This document shows positions 11,201 to 23,989 of a DNA stretch of 64,000 bases, piece after piece. The notes under the pieces were generated by a model. The model did not search any database and was not told the origin of the DNA. It worked only from the letters and a program-made list of their open reading frames with translations. The stretch is from assembly GCF_000346465.2 (NCBI RefSeq), contig NC_034009.1, positions 46,282,240 to 46,346,239 of the forward strand, written 5' to 3'. Origin of the DNA: Prunus persica. Lineage: Eukaryota; Streptophyta; Magnoliopsida; Rosales; Rosaceae. Positions within the stretch are counted from its first letter, which is position 1, and the number at the start of each line of letters is the position of its first letter. A program made the translations under genes and the position numbers.

Positions 11201-14200
11201 GTAGCTCTTCTCAAATATATTGTTGGGAAGCTTTTGTAACGTATTTTGCAAATCAAACTTGAACGTGTTCCCATATGAACGACAAGGAGCAAGTGACCAA
11301 ACAACAATAGCATTGCATGCTGTTACTGTGAGCACATTTATAAGCGCCAAATCCCATTCTTGCTTTATCCTATTCTCAAAGTAAAGAAACATCAATGAGT
11401 CCAATATTTAAAAGGCTTCAGAAAAATTTGATGCTCTGTCATAACATGAACACACCTGCCCTTACGATTCTTTAACTCCCACCAAACTGAGGAACCAATT
11501 GTTGCAGCCTGCTCTAAAAGAAACCTATATAAGAAAGCGGGATCTGCAAGCATTCTGCACCACAAATTATATTACACATCAAATTAAGGAAACAAAGCAC
11601 TATTTTATGTTTATTAGAGAATTCAACGGACACCAAAACATAACCCTCATTCAGTTGTAGAAAGCATTACAGGAAGGGAGGACATATAAAAGCATTGCCA
11701 CTGAATTACGAAAATATATAAATTATTACATCATAAAATCAGTAAGTTATGTTTTCTATTTATTTATCTATCTATGGCTCCTCGTCTTTTGTCGTTTCAT
11801 ATCTTATTTTTCAGACTTATTCACTAACTTCCTCTGTTGTCTCTTCATTTTTGTTGTGTTCCCAATCGTGGTCTTCACAGGAAAAACTCTTGGTGGATTG
11901 GTACATGTTTCAGTTTGCTTGCAAGTGTTCAACGAGAACCTTATTGAAACTGCTCTTTTGGTTACATTTGGCTGCTGGGCTACTTAAATGTCGTTTGGTT
12001 GCTCCTTAATTAATAGTTGACCGTTGATTACTCATGTTGGGTCACTACATTAGATTAGATTCAATTGTTTTGATTGTTCAAGTTAGAGTAGGAGTTTGTT
12101 GGTCAACTATATTTATGCCCGCAAATTTAAAAGTAAGAGGAGTCATAATGGGCTCTAAAAAAATAAATACAAGGTATTTGGACGAGATTTTTTGCAGGGA
12201 TGCTATGAAAAATGCAATCGATGATGGGAAATTTTTTTAGAATTTTCTGAAATATATATTTTTTTCAGGCCCATTGTGGAAGCACTTTATATCGAACTTA
12301 GAGTTTCAAAAAGACACATGATCGCTTCATGTTTTTGAGGCACATGATGCCATCAGATTTCCAGGCATATGATGCCTAAGTTATTGAAGCAGACTGGTAA
12401 TATATCTAGTTTTTACAAGGGAAAACACCAAATCCAAAAGCTAGACACTTCTGTTCAAAATGTGTGATAAATTTGCAAGGGAGTATTGACCATGTTGAAG
12501 ATCATATACGGAGAAATTCAAGGTGGTATGACACAGCATTTAAGGCAGCATAAGCACAAATCCAGTTTACTTTAGTTTCTTTTATATTTTGAAGTGTGGA
12601 GAATAAAAAATAATTAGGATTATGAGAATACCGGTTTCCTTTGTTAATAGCTAGTTCGCTTTGGTGATCAGCATTGGTCCTTAATAAATCCATTTAGGGT
12701 CATGATTTATGTAAGTAAAACCCTTTAAGAATTATGATTAATTTATTTCAACCTGTCGCTATTTCCTTAAACACCACCCAAAAAATATGATTTATTTCAA
12801 CAATATAACAAGACAGTTCCCCACTTATACGGATCATAGAGAATTGATTTCTTAATAGCCTGCTAACTTCTACGCTATCAAGCATTGATGCCATCACAAT
12901 GTCTTGAGGTATGCAAATAAAGTTTTCTGCACATTTCTACTACCCCTTCCTACCATAAAAAAATAAAAATAAAACTTTGTGTATGGAAACATTAATTGGT
13001 ATGACATTGAGAATCTAACATGCCAACATTAATCAAACAAGGAAAAATGCTAATGATATTATCACTTAGAACAGTCCAAAAGCTACTTATTGGCAAAAAG
13101 GATAAACTTGAGACTTAAGGAATAGCTCGAGAAATAAATAAACTTACCTGCCAATGAATGCCCTTGATATTCCATCAGGAAGTGCACGAGAAATAAACCT
13201 GGTAGTGGTTGGCCTGGCATTGGTTGCTAAGAATTTAACCATTTGAGCGGAGCTGATCAGTCCCTGGAGGCAATATTTCAGTTAATTAGCCAAGAGTGTT
13301 TCTTTTTCTTTTCTTTTTCTTTTTTTTCTTTTTTTCTTTTTTTCTTTTTTTTTTAAAAAAAATTGGGGGGATTTGTAGTATCTAGCTTAGAGATTTCAGA
13401 CAAAATGTGATATCAAAAGTACTGCACCATTTCATAAGCTTGCCGGAACCCAGCAGGTAAATCCATCATTGTCTTCTGCCACTCATTCAATACTGCATCT
13501 ACAAATTTTCGATCAAACAGCTGGAGAAAATATCACAAAGCATCAGTACATCTATACATTACAAATTAACATCAGCAAAGAGAAAGAAAAAAAATTCAAC
13601 AAATAAGCAATATTGTTTATGTGCATAAATTCCTAACCTCTTCAAGAAACATCCGTCTTCTAAACAGACCACCTTCATCACCCTCATCACCATCATCGAA
13701 GTCATCAAAATAATCATCATCATCACCGTCATCGTCACCTCCATCACCACCACCATTATTTATCCTCTTTCCAATATCTCCGCCACCTCCCCCAATTGCA
13801 GTCTGCAATTTCAATTATTAGGATTTTCACAAAATACTGAACAGAATAAAGGGAAGTAAATGAAACATTCCAATTTATATGGCCAGAATTGCTTAATGAA
13901 AGCAGAGGCCTGAGTACTCAGACAATTGTCTAATGCAGTATCGCATGAATGGTTAGAAAGAGTTTTCCATTTTGCAGACCTATGCCTTAGATCAACCATT
14001 ATTAGGGTACAAAGACTAATTTGATGGTCAATACCAAGGACAAAAATATTGATGCCTTATAACTGTTTCTTTCTTTCTTTCTTTCTGTTGCATTCAAGAA
14101 CTTTGACTTATTGCCTTAATTAAATTTCTTCTTTCCTTAGTTTATAACTATTATCATAATACTAATGGGTAGCTAATACAACATTTACATTGAAGTTTCA

Positions 14201-15623
14201 GATGTCAAAATTCCCCGGCAATTATTGAAAGTAATGAGCTAGATTGAAAGTTAAAAATTACAAAATTCAATAAGAAAATATCACTCACACATACAGAAAT
14301 TGGAATCTTGGCAGTCGGTGTAACTATTGGTGTAGTTGCAGAAAAGATAAGTATGGTTTATTTGTTGTCTATTCAGATTACTATATAAATAGGTCACTCT
14401 TGATACTTAAATCCATACCTATTGATATTGAGAATATAAGATTAAAGTCTGTTATTAAAGTTCAAGTAGACATACATTTTGGTTCTGTTTTCTTTTCTCC
14501 TATGTTCTTTCTCGATTCTAAAGTATGCATATACACTCAACTCCCTTAAAAATTTCTGCATAAATTTTGATGTCAGTTTCAGCATACATTCAATCTTTGC
14601 ATCCGACTTAAATTTTTTAATTTAAAAAAACATTACAACCCATGAATTACAATATCATAAGAAATTAAAATAGAGCTAGTTCTTTTCTCAAAACCAAACA
14701 AACCACATGTTGGCAGATCACTGTTGGTGATATTTGTAGAGAACTCATCATAGTTAGCTTTCCTATGCATCCTCTATATCTTCTTTGAAGTCAAAAATTT
14801 AATAAATTTCTACTCTCATAATCAATATAGTGTGAAATCTAATGCATTTTCACACACAAGAATGACAAAGATGATAAAAATTCTAACACGAAGGAAAAAA
14901 CCAGAATCCTGGAAGAATTGAATCATTTCAATCGATCAGTTAGCAACTTAGCACAATTTTAAGGATCCTATTTTCCCAAACAGTAAACATTGAAAGTTTC
15001 TCAGATTGTATGCATGGGAAAATTGTAAATTAGCAAGGCGGCCATATTACACTAATGATTTTGATAAAATAACCTAAAAATGGAATCTGGTTATCCAAAT
15101 TACTGCAGTCTCCAGCACCTAGGTCAAGCACTTTATCTATCTTTACTTCGTTAAACGCACAATTCAGCTCAGTGTGCCACTCTCAGTTTCTTTTTGATTT
15201 CCCACAATTTCTCACTAACCAAACAACTCAATTAACTTGAGCAAAGAAGAATAATCAAAATTTCATTGCCAAACACAGAGAGAGACAGAGACTCAGACTG
15301 ACCTCGGGGCTAGACTTGGATTGCTTCTGAGACATATCGAGCTTGCCCTTCTCAAGAGTAACCGCACCTAACGCACCATACTGTCCCTTCATAACCGGAC
15401 CAAAACCGCCCGCGACGGATGGCCCCACAAAGCACCTCTCCAACAAAGCCATGGAGTCTCCATCCACAAAACCAGAAGTAGACGGAGCCGCGCAATTGGC
15501 CTTCAACAACAGACCTCTCCGCTCCGACATCCGAAGCTGGATGGGACCCATCAGCTTGGGCTTCGTCGGGAGCTGGGTGTTTATCGGCATGATTTGAGCC
15601 GTTTGGAACACTGCGTGCGACAT
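8237..15623 (-). CDS. RER4: RETICULATA-related chloroplast protein (DUF3411)
   Basis: Eight exons on the minus strand: 15303-15623, 13638-13802, 13428-13520, 13148-13263, 11456-11554, 11064-11369, 9495-9659 and 8237-8525. All have GT-AG borders and agreeing phases, giving 517 residues. The N-terminus is Ser/Thr-rich and basic, as expected for a plastid transit peptide. Next come a Gly/Asp-rich acidic tract (GDDDGDDDDYFDDFDDGDEG), then the DUF3411 body with FDRKFVDAVLNEWQKTMMDL, WDLALINVLTVTACNA, APCRSYGNTFKFDLQNTLQK and ANALGYGAFLGLYANLRYQL. RETICULATA family proteins sit in the chloroplast envelope and affect mesophyll and leaf-vein development; their biochemical role is unknown. The acidic tract and C-terminal KWFISKNAIVSGLGL suit RER4 best among the paralogues. 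That assignment is from memory of the family and could be RER3. Confidence 0.9.
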
Positions 15624-16169
15624 TTTTTCTCTCTCTTTTTGATGTTTTTTTATTTCTGTTTGGATACTGAGAAAATCAAGTGATGATTTTCTCGTGAATT
15701 TTCTTGGCTCTCTCTCTGGAGAGAGAGAAGTGAAGAAACAAAGAGGGGGAGCAAGGGGTTGGGGGATTGGGGGTTTTGAGAGGAAGATAGCCGACTAAAC
15801 GACGACAACCCAATCCGAAAGCGAAGTTCCTTTTTTCTTTTTATTTTCTTTTCGTTTTTTTTGGGTTTTTCCTAGACCAGGTGAGTTGACTAGGACTTTT
15901 GGATGAGTCGACTCGGCCGGCCCGGTTTGCGTGGGAATTTAGTTGTCTACTTGTCATTGCCACATTGTTCAAGTCGCGCACCAAATCCACTACAAAATGA
16001 ATTTCACAACCAATAAAAGTTAGGGAAATTAGCGGTTTTGACCCTGGCTCCAGTAAATATTGCTCAAATGACCCCTTTTCTTAAAACTTTGTGAAATGAT
16101 CTCTATAAATACATCATATCTCACGCTTATCATCTTTTTCTCACTTTTATGTTTCTCCTCTGAAATCAA

Positions 16170-16222
<53 letters not shown>

Positions 16223-18050
16223 TGTGAGATTTATGTTTATCCAAAAACACCTTTACGAGATCTCATTTCAGTCACTCTAGAATTGTTGCCGTTGGTAGGG
16301 TTTTGTTTACTTTGAAAAAAAAAATTACAAATGCACTTGTTGGAAAATTGCAATCATCTATGAAGAACTCGTCGATCATCGCTGTTGCCATCATCAATTT
16401 GTTATTGTCCTTGTAAAATGACAAACCAACTCTTATAGTTAACAAAAAAAATTGGATGGAAGTGTAAAAACTTGACGATATGTGCTAAATTGACCATTTA
16501 AAATAGTCCGGGGGCTAAATCAGCAAAATATATATATATATATATACAGTCCCCTTCTATTGAGGAACGCCCTTTAGGATACCCTACAATTTTTTTCCCA
16601 ATAATCCAAACCATCTATTTTTTAGGTCTTCATTCATAGATCATCCTTACAAAAAATTAGACAAATCGGAAACCGTTTGGACATCCAATTGTGTCTTACA
16701 AAATCAATGAACACGATGCTTCAAGAAAATGCTAAAATTTCAATAACTTAATTGAGTGGTCAAATGATATCGGATTCATGTGATTTTTTATAGAAATGAT
16801 CTATGAATGAGTATCTACAAAATAGACGGTTTGGATTAGTGAAATACAATACGGAGTAGGGCCTACAAGGGGTGTCCCTCAAATAAGCTTATTTGAGGGA
16901 TCCCTCAATGGAAGCTCTCTGTATATCAGTATATATATTCATGGTGTGAAGTTTGACAATCGAAATAGTTCAGGGTGTTTTTTGACAGTTTACCTTAAAC
17001 TTAAAAGATAACTCAGGAATTGTGAGCTGGATATCTTAATACAAAAGAGATTGGTTAAGTTCAACGTTGATTAAGTCTTTTTCTGAGAGAAAAGTTGTGT
17101 GTTTTGGGAGCTGCGTTCTGCTAGTATATACAGACCTCTTGGTTGTTGAATCCGCACGCTTGGTGAAAGGATGGTTGAGTTTGCTATTAGTCCTTTCTTT
17201 GTTTGTAAAACTGGTTCAGTAGAGGCTCATGGTTCAAATCGCATTTTATGCTATTACTCTTTTTGCCGCCTAACTTCTTCCAAGCTTGAGCTTCTATTTG
17301 GGTAAACGCGCCCCTACCTGGGTAAAGGCATTTTTCAAATGTGGGCAACAGCTTTTAAAAAGTCAAGCTATTAGGCTATTTCGACTATCTATTTATGTAT
17401 ATGTCTTCAACGTTTACAGTGTGTTAGTATGAGGAAATTTAAAAGCATAAATGAATTTATAAATGATGAAATTTAATGTTTTAGAATTTGTAAGTTTTTT
17501 TTTGGTTAACAGATTTAAACACGAAATTTAACGTTTATTTGTAAAGTTATTTGTTTTTAATGCTCAATCTTTTTGGAAATTTTAGAAATGATGACTATTT
17601 AGAGAGAATCTAAAGTTGGGAATTATGATCTTTAAATTTCATGTTTTTTCCCAAGTAGAATTTCTAAATTTCTTTATTTTGTTCTCTAAATATGAGAATT
17701 GATTTATATCAATTTAGAAATTCTAAATTTTTGTAAAAATCTCATATCTATTTCCCTCGTCCAAATCAATCAATGACTAATTAAACGCTATGACTTTGCA
17801 TCACATTTGAATCATCCTTTGCTTTGTCAAGATGAGAAGAAGAAGAGAGAGAGAGAGAGAGAAAGTGATGAAGAAAAGAAAGCAGAAAACCAAACCACAG
17901 TTTTCGAAAAAGGAATCTCCAACTGTACCACCCGAAGCCATCCTTTTCTCTCCTTTGATCTCTTCATGCATGAAACCCACGTGTATAAATAAACCTTCCC
18001 TCTTCTTATTTCTTTCAAAGACAAACCAAAACCTATTCAAATTGTAACCA
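15624..18050. other. Intergenic region with promoters, CT tract and MITE
   Basis: The first 300-400 bases include the likely promoter and 5' UTR of the minus-strand RETICULATA-related gene, with GAGA/CT motifs near 15708-15728. A perfect CT microsatellite runs about 16174-16220, and a fold-back MITE lies at about 16541-16926. The last few hundred bases precede the plus-strand RING gene and carry a GA run at about 17844-17862. I see no other gene. Confidence 0.6.
16541..16926. mobile_element. Fold-back MITE
   Basis: The ends are imperfect inverted repeats. ATACAG-tccccTTC-t-ATTGAGG on the left pairs with the reverse complement of CCTCAATGGAAGCTCTCTGTAT on the right. Inner parts are also inverted: AATCCAAACC-ATCTATTTT and ATTCATAGATCAT on the left match AAATAGACGGTTTGGATT and ATGATCTATGAATGA read in reverse on the right. 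The element is about 385 bp, non-coding, and flanked by TA-rich DNA. A TA or short AT-rich target duplication is likely but cannot be resolved in the flanking TATATA repeats, so I leave the superfamily open. Confidence 0.7.
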
Positions 18051-18893
18051 ATGTCACTGCAGGCTCATCGTCCTCGTGTTATCGTCAACGGAATAAGACG
18101 AATGAGAACCTTCCGTTACTTTTGGTGCCAACATTGCCAACGTACTATAAGGATTGCGTCTTCCAACCCATATGCAATTCTATGCCCATTTTGCTCAACT
18201 GAGTTCAATCATGAGCTTGATATTCTAAGCCCTAGGCTTGTCAATGACCACCTTACATTGTCCCCAGCTGCCCAGTTATTGCAAACCTTGTCGCTCATCC
18301 TCGATCCAATGCACCGAAGAGCTCGAGAGCAAACAGAAAACGAAGATCATGGACGGTCTTGGATCACCCTCCAATTTGATAGACCACCTCGCTCATCGCC
18401 AAGACAAATTGTTCCCCCTCTGGTTCCTCTAGCAAATAATAGCGAAGATGTGGTAAATGATGTCACTGGGGGCACCTGGACGGTTGAAAATGACTGCCCA
18501 GGTCCCCCTCCAGCACCTGCTTCAGCCATTCAGGCTTTGCCCTTGGTGAAAGTCACGGAAGGGCAGATGAGGAACGAACCCACTTGCCCCGTGTGCAAGG
18601 AAGTGTTCGCGGTTGGTGGGGAAGTGAGGGAGATGCCATGCAAGCATCTCTACCATTCTGATTGCATACTCCCATGGCTTCACATACACAATACTTGTCC
18701 AGTTTGCCGCTATGAGCTGCCAGAAGAAGGCACTTCTTGTGACAACAATAACAATGAGTTTGAGGAATATAGTGATGAAAATAATCTCGTAGAAAGCATA
18801 AAATGGTGGTGGAAGCAATTCCTATGCTTGTGGCCATTTCGCGCATTGGATAATTGGAGGCAACGTTACCTTGATAACCAACAAGGTAATTAA
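18051..18893 (+). CDS. RING-H2 E3 ubiquitin ligase with N-terminal zinc ribbon
   Basis: A single-exon model of 280 residues. The N-terminus carries a zinc-ribbon-like motif (C26-x2-C29 ... C45-x2-C48, WCQHC and CPFC) typical of the plant RING1/RZFP-like group. The C-terminal half has a RING-H2 finger: C179-x2-C182-x14-C197-x-H199-x2-H202-x2-C205-x10-C216-x2-C219, including HLYHSDCILPWL and NTCPVCRYELP. Such proteins recruit an E2 and ubiquitinate targets; the target cannot be inferred. The middle is low-complexity and Pro-rich. The tail may continue. A good donor follows Gln-Gln (CAAG|GTAATT at 18885/18886), and an acceptor at 18968 leads to an open exon starting DRDLLQTEPGGPLGSFYSQL and ending at a stop at 19049-19051. 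That gives an alternative C-terminus about 27 residues longer. Confidence 0.9.
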   Translation: MSLQAHRPRVIVNGIRRMRTFRYFWCQHCQRTIRIASSNPYAILCPFCSTEFNHELDILSPRLVNDHLTLSPAAQLLQTLSLILDPMHRRAREQTENEDHGRSWITLQFDRPPRSSPRQIVPPLVPLANNSEDVVNDVTGGTWTVENDCPGPPPAPASAIQALPLVKVTEGQMRNEPTCPVCKEVFAVGGEVREMPCKHLYHSDCILPWLHIHNTCPVCRYELPEEGTSCDNNNNEFEEYSDENNLVESIKWWWKQFLCLWPFRALDNWRQRYLDNQQGN

Positions 18894-19051
18894 CATTCTA
18901 ACTCCTGCACGTATTTGATATAATGTTTACGAGTTGTAGCTTTTTCTTTGGGAACTTTTGTCGAACAGATCGTGATCTTTTGCAGACAGAACCTGGTGGA
19001 CCTCTTGGATCTTTCTATAGCCAGCTTAGAGGTAAAAACATATTTGCATAA

Positions 19052-20060
19052 ATTTGTGAATATTACTTGCTTTTCAAGCACTCAATGTAAAGAAGATATT
19101 AAAGTTCAACAGGTATGATGAATCTATATGACTAGTTATTCTCTCTTTAATCTATAATTTAATGTGTAGAAATGTTAATAGTTAACTATTTTGCTTCTTG
19201 CAGTTTCTTTTTAGGACAAATTCTGCACTTTGGGGCACTTCCTAATTTAATTTTATGGGATTTCTTTATCAAAGAATTGCAATGGTTCGATACAAATAAA
19301 AATAAATAAAAATTTGAGGAATTGTGTTGCTTCCGACCTCAAACAGAATTGTACATGAATAAAAGAATGGCATCTCTTGCCTCATTTATAAATTGTTTCT
19401 ATGTCTATCCTGTTTTTATTTTATTCTATTTTACACTTTTAATCTGAATCTCCTTAAAGCCCAAAAAGAATGGCATTTTATTGACATCACTTTTGTATTT
19501 GGGTTTTGTTAAAATATTGAGGAAAAAAAAACCATATATATATATATATATATGAGATACTATTTAAACTATTTATATATATACTTTTTTATAACCATGA
19601 TCATTTTCTTCTATGTCGGTAACTTTCATTGGAGGCAAATGTATTATCTAACTTCTCATTTCTTATTCCCTCTATATATTTTCTTTTGAAAAAGTTATAT
19701 TCTAAACTAATCTAATATACGATAAGAATATCGAAATCGAGTTCAAAAGGACAGATACATTGCCTTAATCAACTAACCTAACTTGCATTTTCTTTTCCCT
19801 CTATATAGTATATATCTTCAGTTAAAAATAAAAACCAAGAATAAAAAACAAAACAAAAATATAATACGAGTCAAAAATAAAAATGTTATCAAATGGTAGT
19901 TAATGTATTTTGAGAAGTAGTTGTGATAGAGGGATTTTAGTGGGCTACATAAACAGAGCCTTTTGGACCAAAGAGGAAACTGGCTTATTACAAACAGAGC
20001 CTCTCTCTGCCTTTGCCCTCTTTTCCATTTTCATGGTTTGATGGTTAGGTAATAGCAATA
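19052..20060. other. Intergenic, no gene recognised
   Basis: AT-rich DNA with a (TA)n run near 19532-19552. It holds the 3' flank of the RING gene and the promoter side of the rhomboid gene. No coding or structured element stands out. Confidence 0.55.
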
Positions 20061-22975
20061 ATGATAAGATCATTTGAGCTTCAGGGGCAGTGGTTCCCAT
20101 TACCCAAAGTGGGTCCCACTCCAACCCCCATTCATCACATCACCACCGCCGCTTCTCTCCGCCTCGGCCACCATCTCGCGCATCACCAATTCCGCCTTGA
20201 TTCTCTTTTTCGTTCCTACTTTCAGGTATTATTTCATTCCATTTTCTTCAATTTCTATGGTGCCCTTGAGGATTAAATGTCTTAATTTGATGTAAATGGG
20301 TAATATAAAAGATGGGTTTTTGTTATTTTTGGCTTATGGGTTTTCCATCTCTTGTTTGTTGTGAAAGCAGAAACTTGCTCATATTAGTCCCCTGCATAGA
20401 TTGAAGGAAGGAATTAATTTTCTGCCACTGTCGAGTCATGCTTCACCTTGCTTTAGTTTCTTTAATGGGGGAGAAACTAGCAATGACTCCACAAATGAAG
20501 CGATGTCTAACTCTAAGGTGTCCAGTATAAACTTCTTCAATGGGAGGCAATGGACTAATGTCCTCCTTGCTCTTAATATCTTGTAAGTTCCACTTTATCA
20601 CCTTTCCAAAACAAAGGATGAAGGATATGTAGTTTATTATGAACATAATCCAATGAGAAATTTGTTTTTTCTTTTGATACTTTAATACATGTGCCTCATT
20701 TTTGACCTTTTTCAAATTGAATCCCAGCAATCCACTATACAACTTATTGTTTGTTAAATCGCGTGAACAGAGTTTACATTGCACAAATTGCAACACAAGA
20801 TGAGTTACTCCTATGGGGAGCCAAGGTAAGATGGCAAAACAAAATGTGGGTACATATTCTTTTCAGTATCGAAACAGGCACTAAGTGGATTTTTTTTCCC
20901 ATTGTCTTGATATATCGTAGATAAATAGGCTTATCGACAAAGGGCAATTGTGGAGGCTGGTCACATCTTCCTTTTTACATGCAAATGTTGGGCACCTAAT
21001 GGTATGCTTTGAATCTTACGGCTTGGCATTCTAATGTCTGCATCTCAATCTGATTTTGTCTGTTTCTGTGTATTTTTTCAGGTGAATTGTTATTCTTTAA
21101 ATTCAGTTGGTCCTACCATGGAGAAGATCAGTGGTCCTAATAGATATCTTGCGCTCTACTTTGCCTCTGCAATTGCAAGTAACAGCTTTATGATCTATCT
21201 ACAATAGCCAATAAAAATTGCTTAGCGACTAGTATTCTGATTCAGTGGTTTCGAGAAAATCAGGTTCAGCGATGAGTTATTGGTTCAGTGAGGCACCCGC
21301 AGTTGGTGCATCAGGGGCAGTCTTTGGATTAGTAAGACATTTTATTGTTTTTTCTTAGCCGGACTCTTTTTCTGGATTTCCTAGATGCACCATATAACCT
21401 GCCAGATAATCTTGGTTTAATTTATTTATGGCAATAGAGTAGAGGAATCCAGTAAAATCAGGTTCATTGTCATGCAGTCACACAAACAAAGTTGATATTC
21501 CTGCAATTATTACCTTGTTGTTTATTTTTCCCCCATTTCTTATTCATCTCTCTTCAGAAGATATAATGTTTTCCTTTTCCTGTATTTCACCATTTAATAT
21601 ATAACTTCATCTTTTACAGTTTTCATGAAATTTGTCAGCTGCAAACTTATTAAATTTGTTTCAAAATAAACCTCTGCAACTTCTGAATATCATTTTACAG
21701 GATTTCCTCCTCCAAAAGAGAAACAATAAGTATAAATGAAAAAGAAACATTTTTGTGAGTGACATGCTGCTTTGAAAAAGGAAGATTAGTTCATATCTTT
21801 ATATATTGAATTTTAAAAATCTGCCTATGTACCTACTCAGTGTTATGGGATGCCAAGTGAATCTTCTTTCAAGCTATTCTGGCATGGTATTGCTCTTTCT
21901 CATCTCCTATAATTAATCAAACCGCTGGCTCTGATCTTTGATTTAGGTTGGATCTCTTGCTGTCTTTGTCATGAGGCATAGAGGTCTGGTTGGACGTGGC
22001 AAAGAAGATCTACAGCACATAGCACATGTAATTGCCGTAAATATGGTATGTTCCTTCTCTGGTTACTGTGTCTTTAAGTTTTGCCCAACTCAGTCCTTTA
22101 TCTATCTTAATAACTTAATCAGCTCCCCTTCCAATTTATGTTGGCTGGATAAAGGGATAAATAAACATAACTTTTTGTTTTTGTTTTTGTTTTTGTTTTT
22201 GCAGGCTATGGGGTTTTTCTTCAAAGGCATTGATAACTGGGGACATGTAAGTAGAACAAGAATGCTTGCTCTCTTTTTCACTCCTAATTAATGCTTTGTT
22301 TAGAAATTAGGAGCGTTGAATTTCAATGAACCTCCTTCACTGTGTATCCCTTGATTAATTTTTGACCATAGACAAAGAAAAGTGGCTAATTAGTGTTTGA
22401 GTGCGCGTGTGGATCTCTCTCTTCCCTATCCCCGCTCCCTCCCCACACTGTCACATGTGCACACATGCGCATGTGGCTAATTAGGGTTGTGGAACATTTG
22501 GACCTCATTTTTTTCTCTTTCAACTTTCAGTTGCATTTGAATTCTGAGTCCCATGGTAAAGCACAATCTTTAATTTTCGTGCCAAGGATTGAGTTTCTTG
22601 ATTACTTCTTTTCTGCTATTTTTAGATTAGCCATAAAACTGTAACAAAATGTGAAGAGTCTCTATGAATAGCGTTGTATTGGTGAAATAATCATTTGAGG
22701 CAACCTATCTGGATCTGTTAGACGAATTGAAACACACGAGCTTGCATATGGTTCCTTACATGTCTGCACTAAAATTCATTCTTGTTTGTGTTATCCTCAT
22801 CTTTGTTTTGAGTGTGACATTTGAATCTCAGTTTGGAGGCTTGCTCGGTGGAGTTGCCACATCATGGCTTCTAGGTCCTGCATGGAAGTACGAATCTCCC
22901 TCCAGTGATGGTCGAAGAATCTTTTCTGACAAGGCTCCTATTTTCTACCTCATCAACGCAAAGAAGAGATCCTAG
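20061..22975 (+). CDS. RBL10: Chloroplast rhomboid-like serine protease (RBL10 type)
   Basis: Nine exons: 20061-20225, 20371-20582, 20771-20825, 20921-21001, 21082-21178, 21264-21331, 21947-22045, 22205-22246 and 22832-22975. Phases agree throughout and give 320 residues. The N-terminus ([20 protein letters not shown]) is transit-peptide-like. The rhomboid core begins near [14 protein letters not shown], followed by [20 protein letters not shown]. The catalytic serine is in GASGAVFGL (S220) and the catalytic histidine in NWGHFGGLLGG (H273), so both members of the intramembrane dyad are present. RBL10 in Arabidopsis is a plastid inner-envelope rhomboid linked to flower morphology and to phosphatidic acid use in lipid assembly. 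The N-terminus and exon plan match RBL10 better than RBL11, judged from memory. It appears intact. Confidence 0.93.
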
Positions 22976-23985
22976 ACATTTTATTCCTATGGAAGCATAT
23001 TGACTTCCCTAAACTTTTTGTGATCAACAGACTTTGTAGGGTAGCAGAGCCCTAAACCCTAATTTACTTTGGTAGGCTGTATCATCCAAGTGTAATGTTG
23101 TTTCTCACTATAAAGAAGAATTAAATTACTTTGACCACTTTTTTTCAGTTAAAGTGTTGCAAATTTTAAAGTTTACCTCAAATTAGGCAGAGCATCCGCG
23201 TTCTAAGTCACACAATATCCTTCTGCAAACGAAAACTTTTTGGGTGTGACCATAACGCCGTTGACTTTTGTAACATTTGCTGTTATATTTACTTGTGTTA
23301 AATAATTTTGTGAACTTAAAAAATATTTTTAATTTCCTTCTATATTTTAAAAATAGTTACATTTATTTAAAAATCCTAGAAAATTATTTTAGTATTCCAA
23401 AAATGAATTTTGGCCTCCAAATCCTTAATCCGAGCCTCGAACTAAAAACCATAGCTTCTGAACTTATTCGAACTTGTTCCAAAACCGTGTGCAAGCCTCG
23501 AAACCTAATCGTAAACCCATTGTAGGACTCGATTAAGCTTCGATACTCACGTGACCTAGGGCTTTACGATTAATGTTTCGATCTCAATCTTGGGTTAGTA
23601 CGACGTAACCGGACCTAACATAGACTTGCGTCAGCAAATTTAATGTTTCCTCAACAAAATAAATTCAGAAGTTTCTTGGAAAATTTGGAGCCATTATTTC
23701 TTTTAAATTTCAACTATTATTTCTTGCGCAATTGGTCTCTCTCTCTCTCTCTCTATGATGATCTTGACCACATTTCAACAGTCATTTTTTAGCCAAAAAT
23801 CACCAATCTCTCTTTCACAACTTCATTTTGGCCATGCCAAAAATTATAGAAGACAAAGAAGAAAAGAGTGGAGACGATTGATCGCGAGCATTATTATAGG
23901 TTTAGGCTCGAGTGGGATTGAATCTCTAAGAGAAATTAAAGATAACCCAATACATGATCTGATCTGCAACTAATAAGAAATCAGA
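22976..23985. other. 3' flank of rhomboid gene; no gene
   Basis: The 3' UTR of the rhomboid gene probably ends within the first 200 bases. The rest is AT-rich with a CT run at about 23737-23752. The stretch near 23400-23640 reads like old repeat DNA but has no ends I can define. Confidence 0.5.
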
Positions 23986-23989
23986 GGGC

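Noticed and set aside
11749..12240. Two plus-strand open frames in a large intron of the RETICULATA-related gene
   Set aside because: No recognisable domains, and no splice or promoter context; treated as chance frames or old repeat DNA.
13559..13814. Met-rich and Gly/Asp-rich frames
   Set aside because: They are the exon 2 acidic tract of the RETICULATA-related gene extended into introns or read in a wrong frame.
17160..17250. tRNA gene suggested by GGTTCAAATC
   Set aside because: No A box at the right spacing and no acceptor stem.
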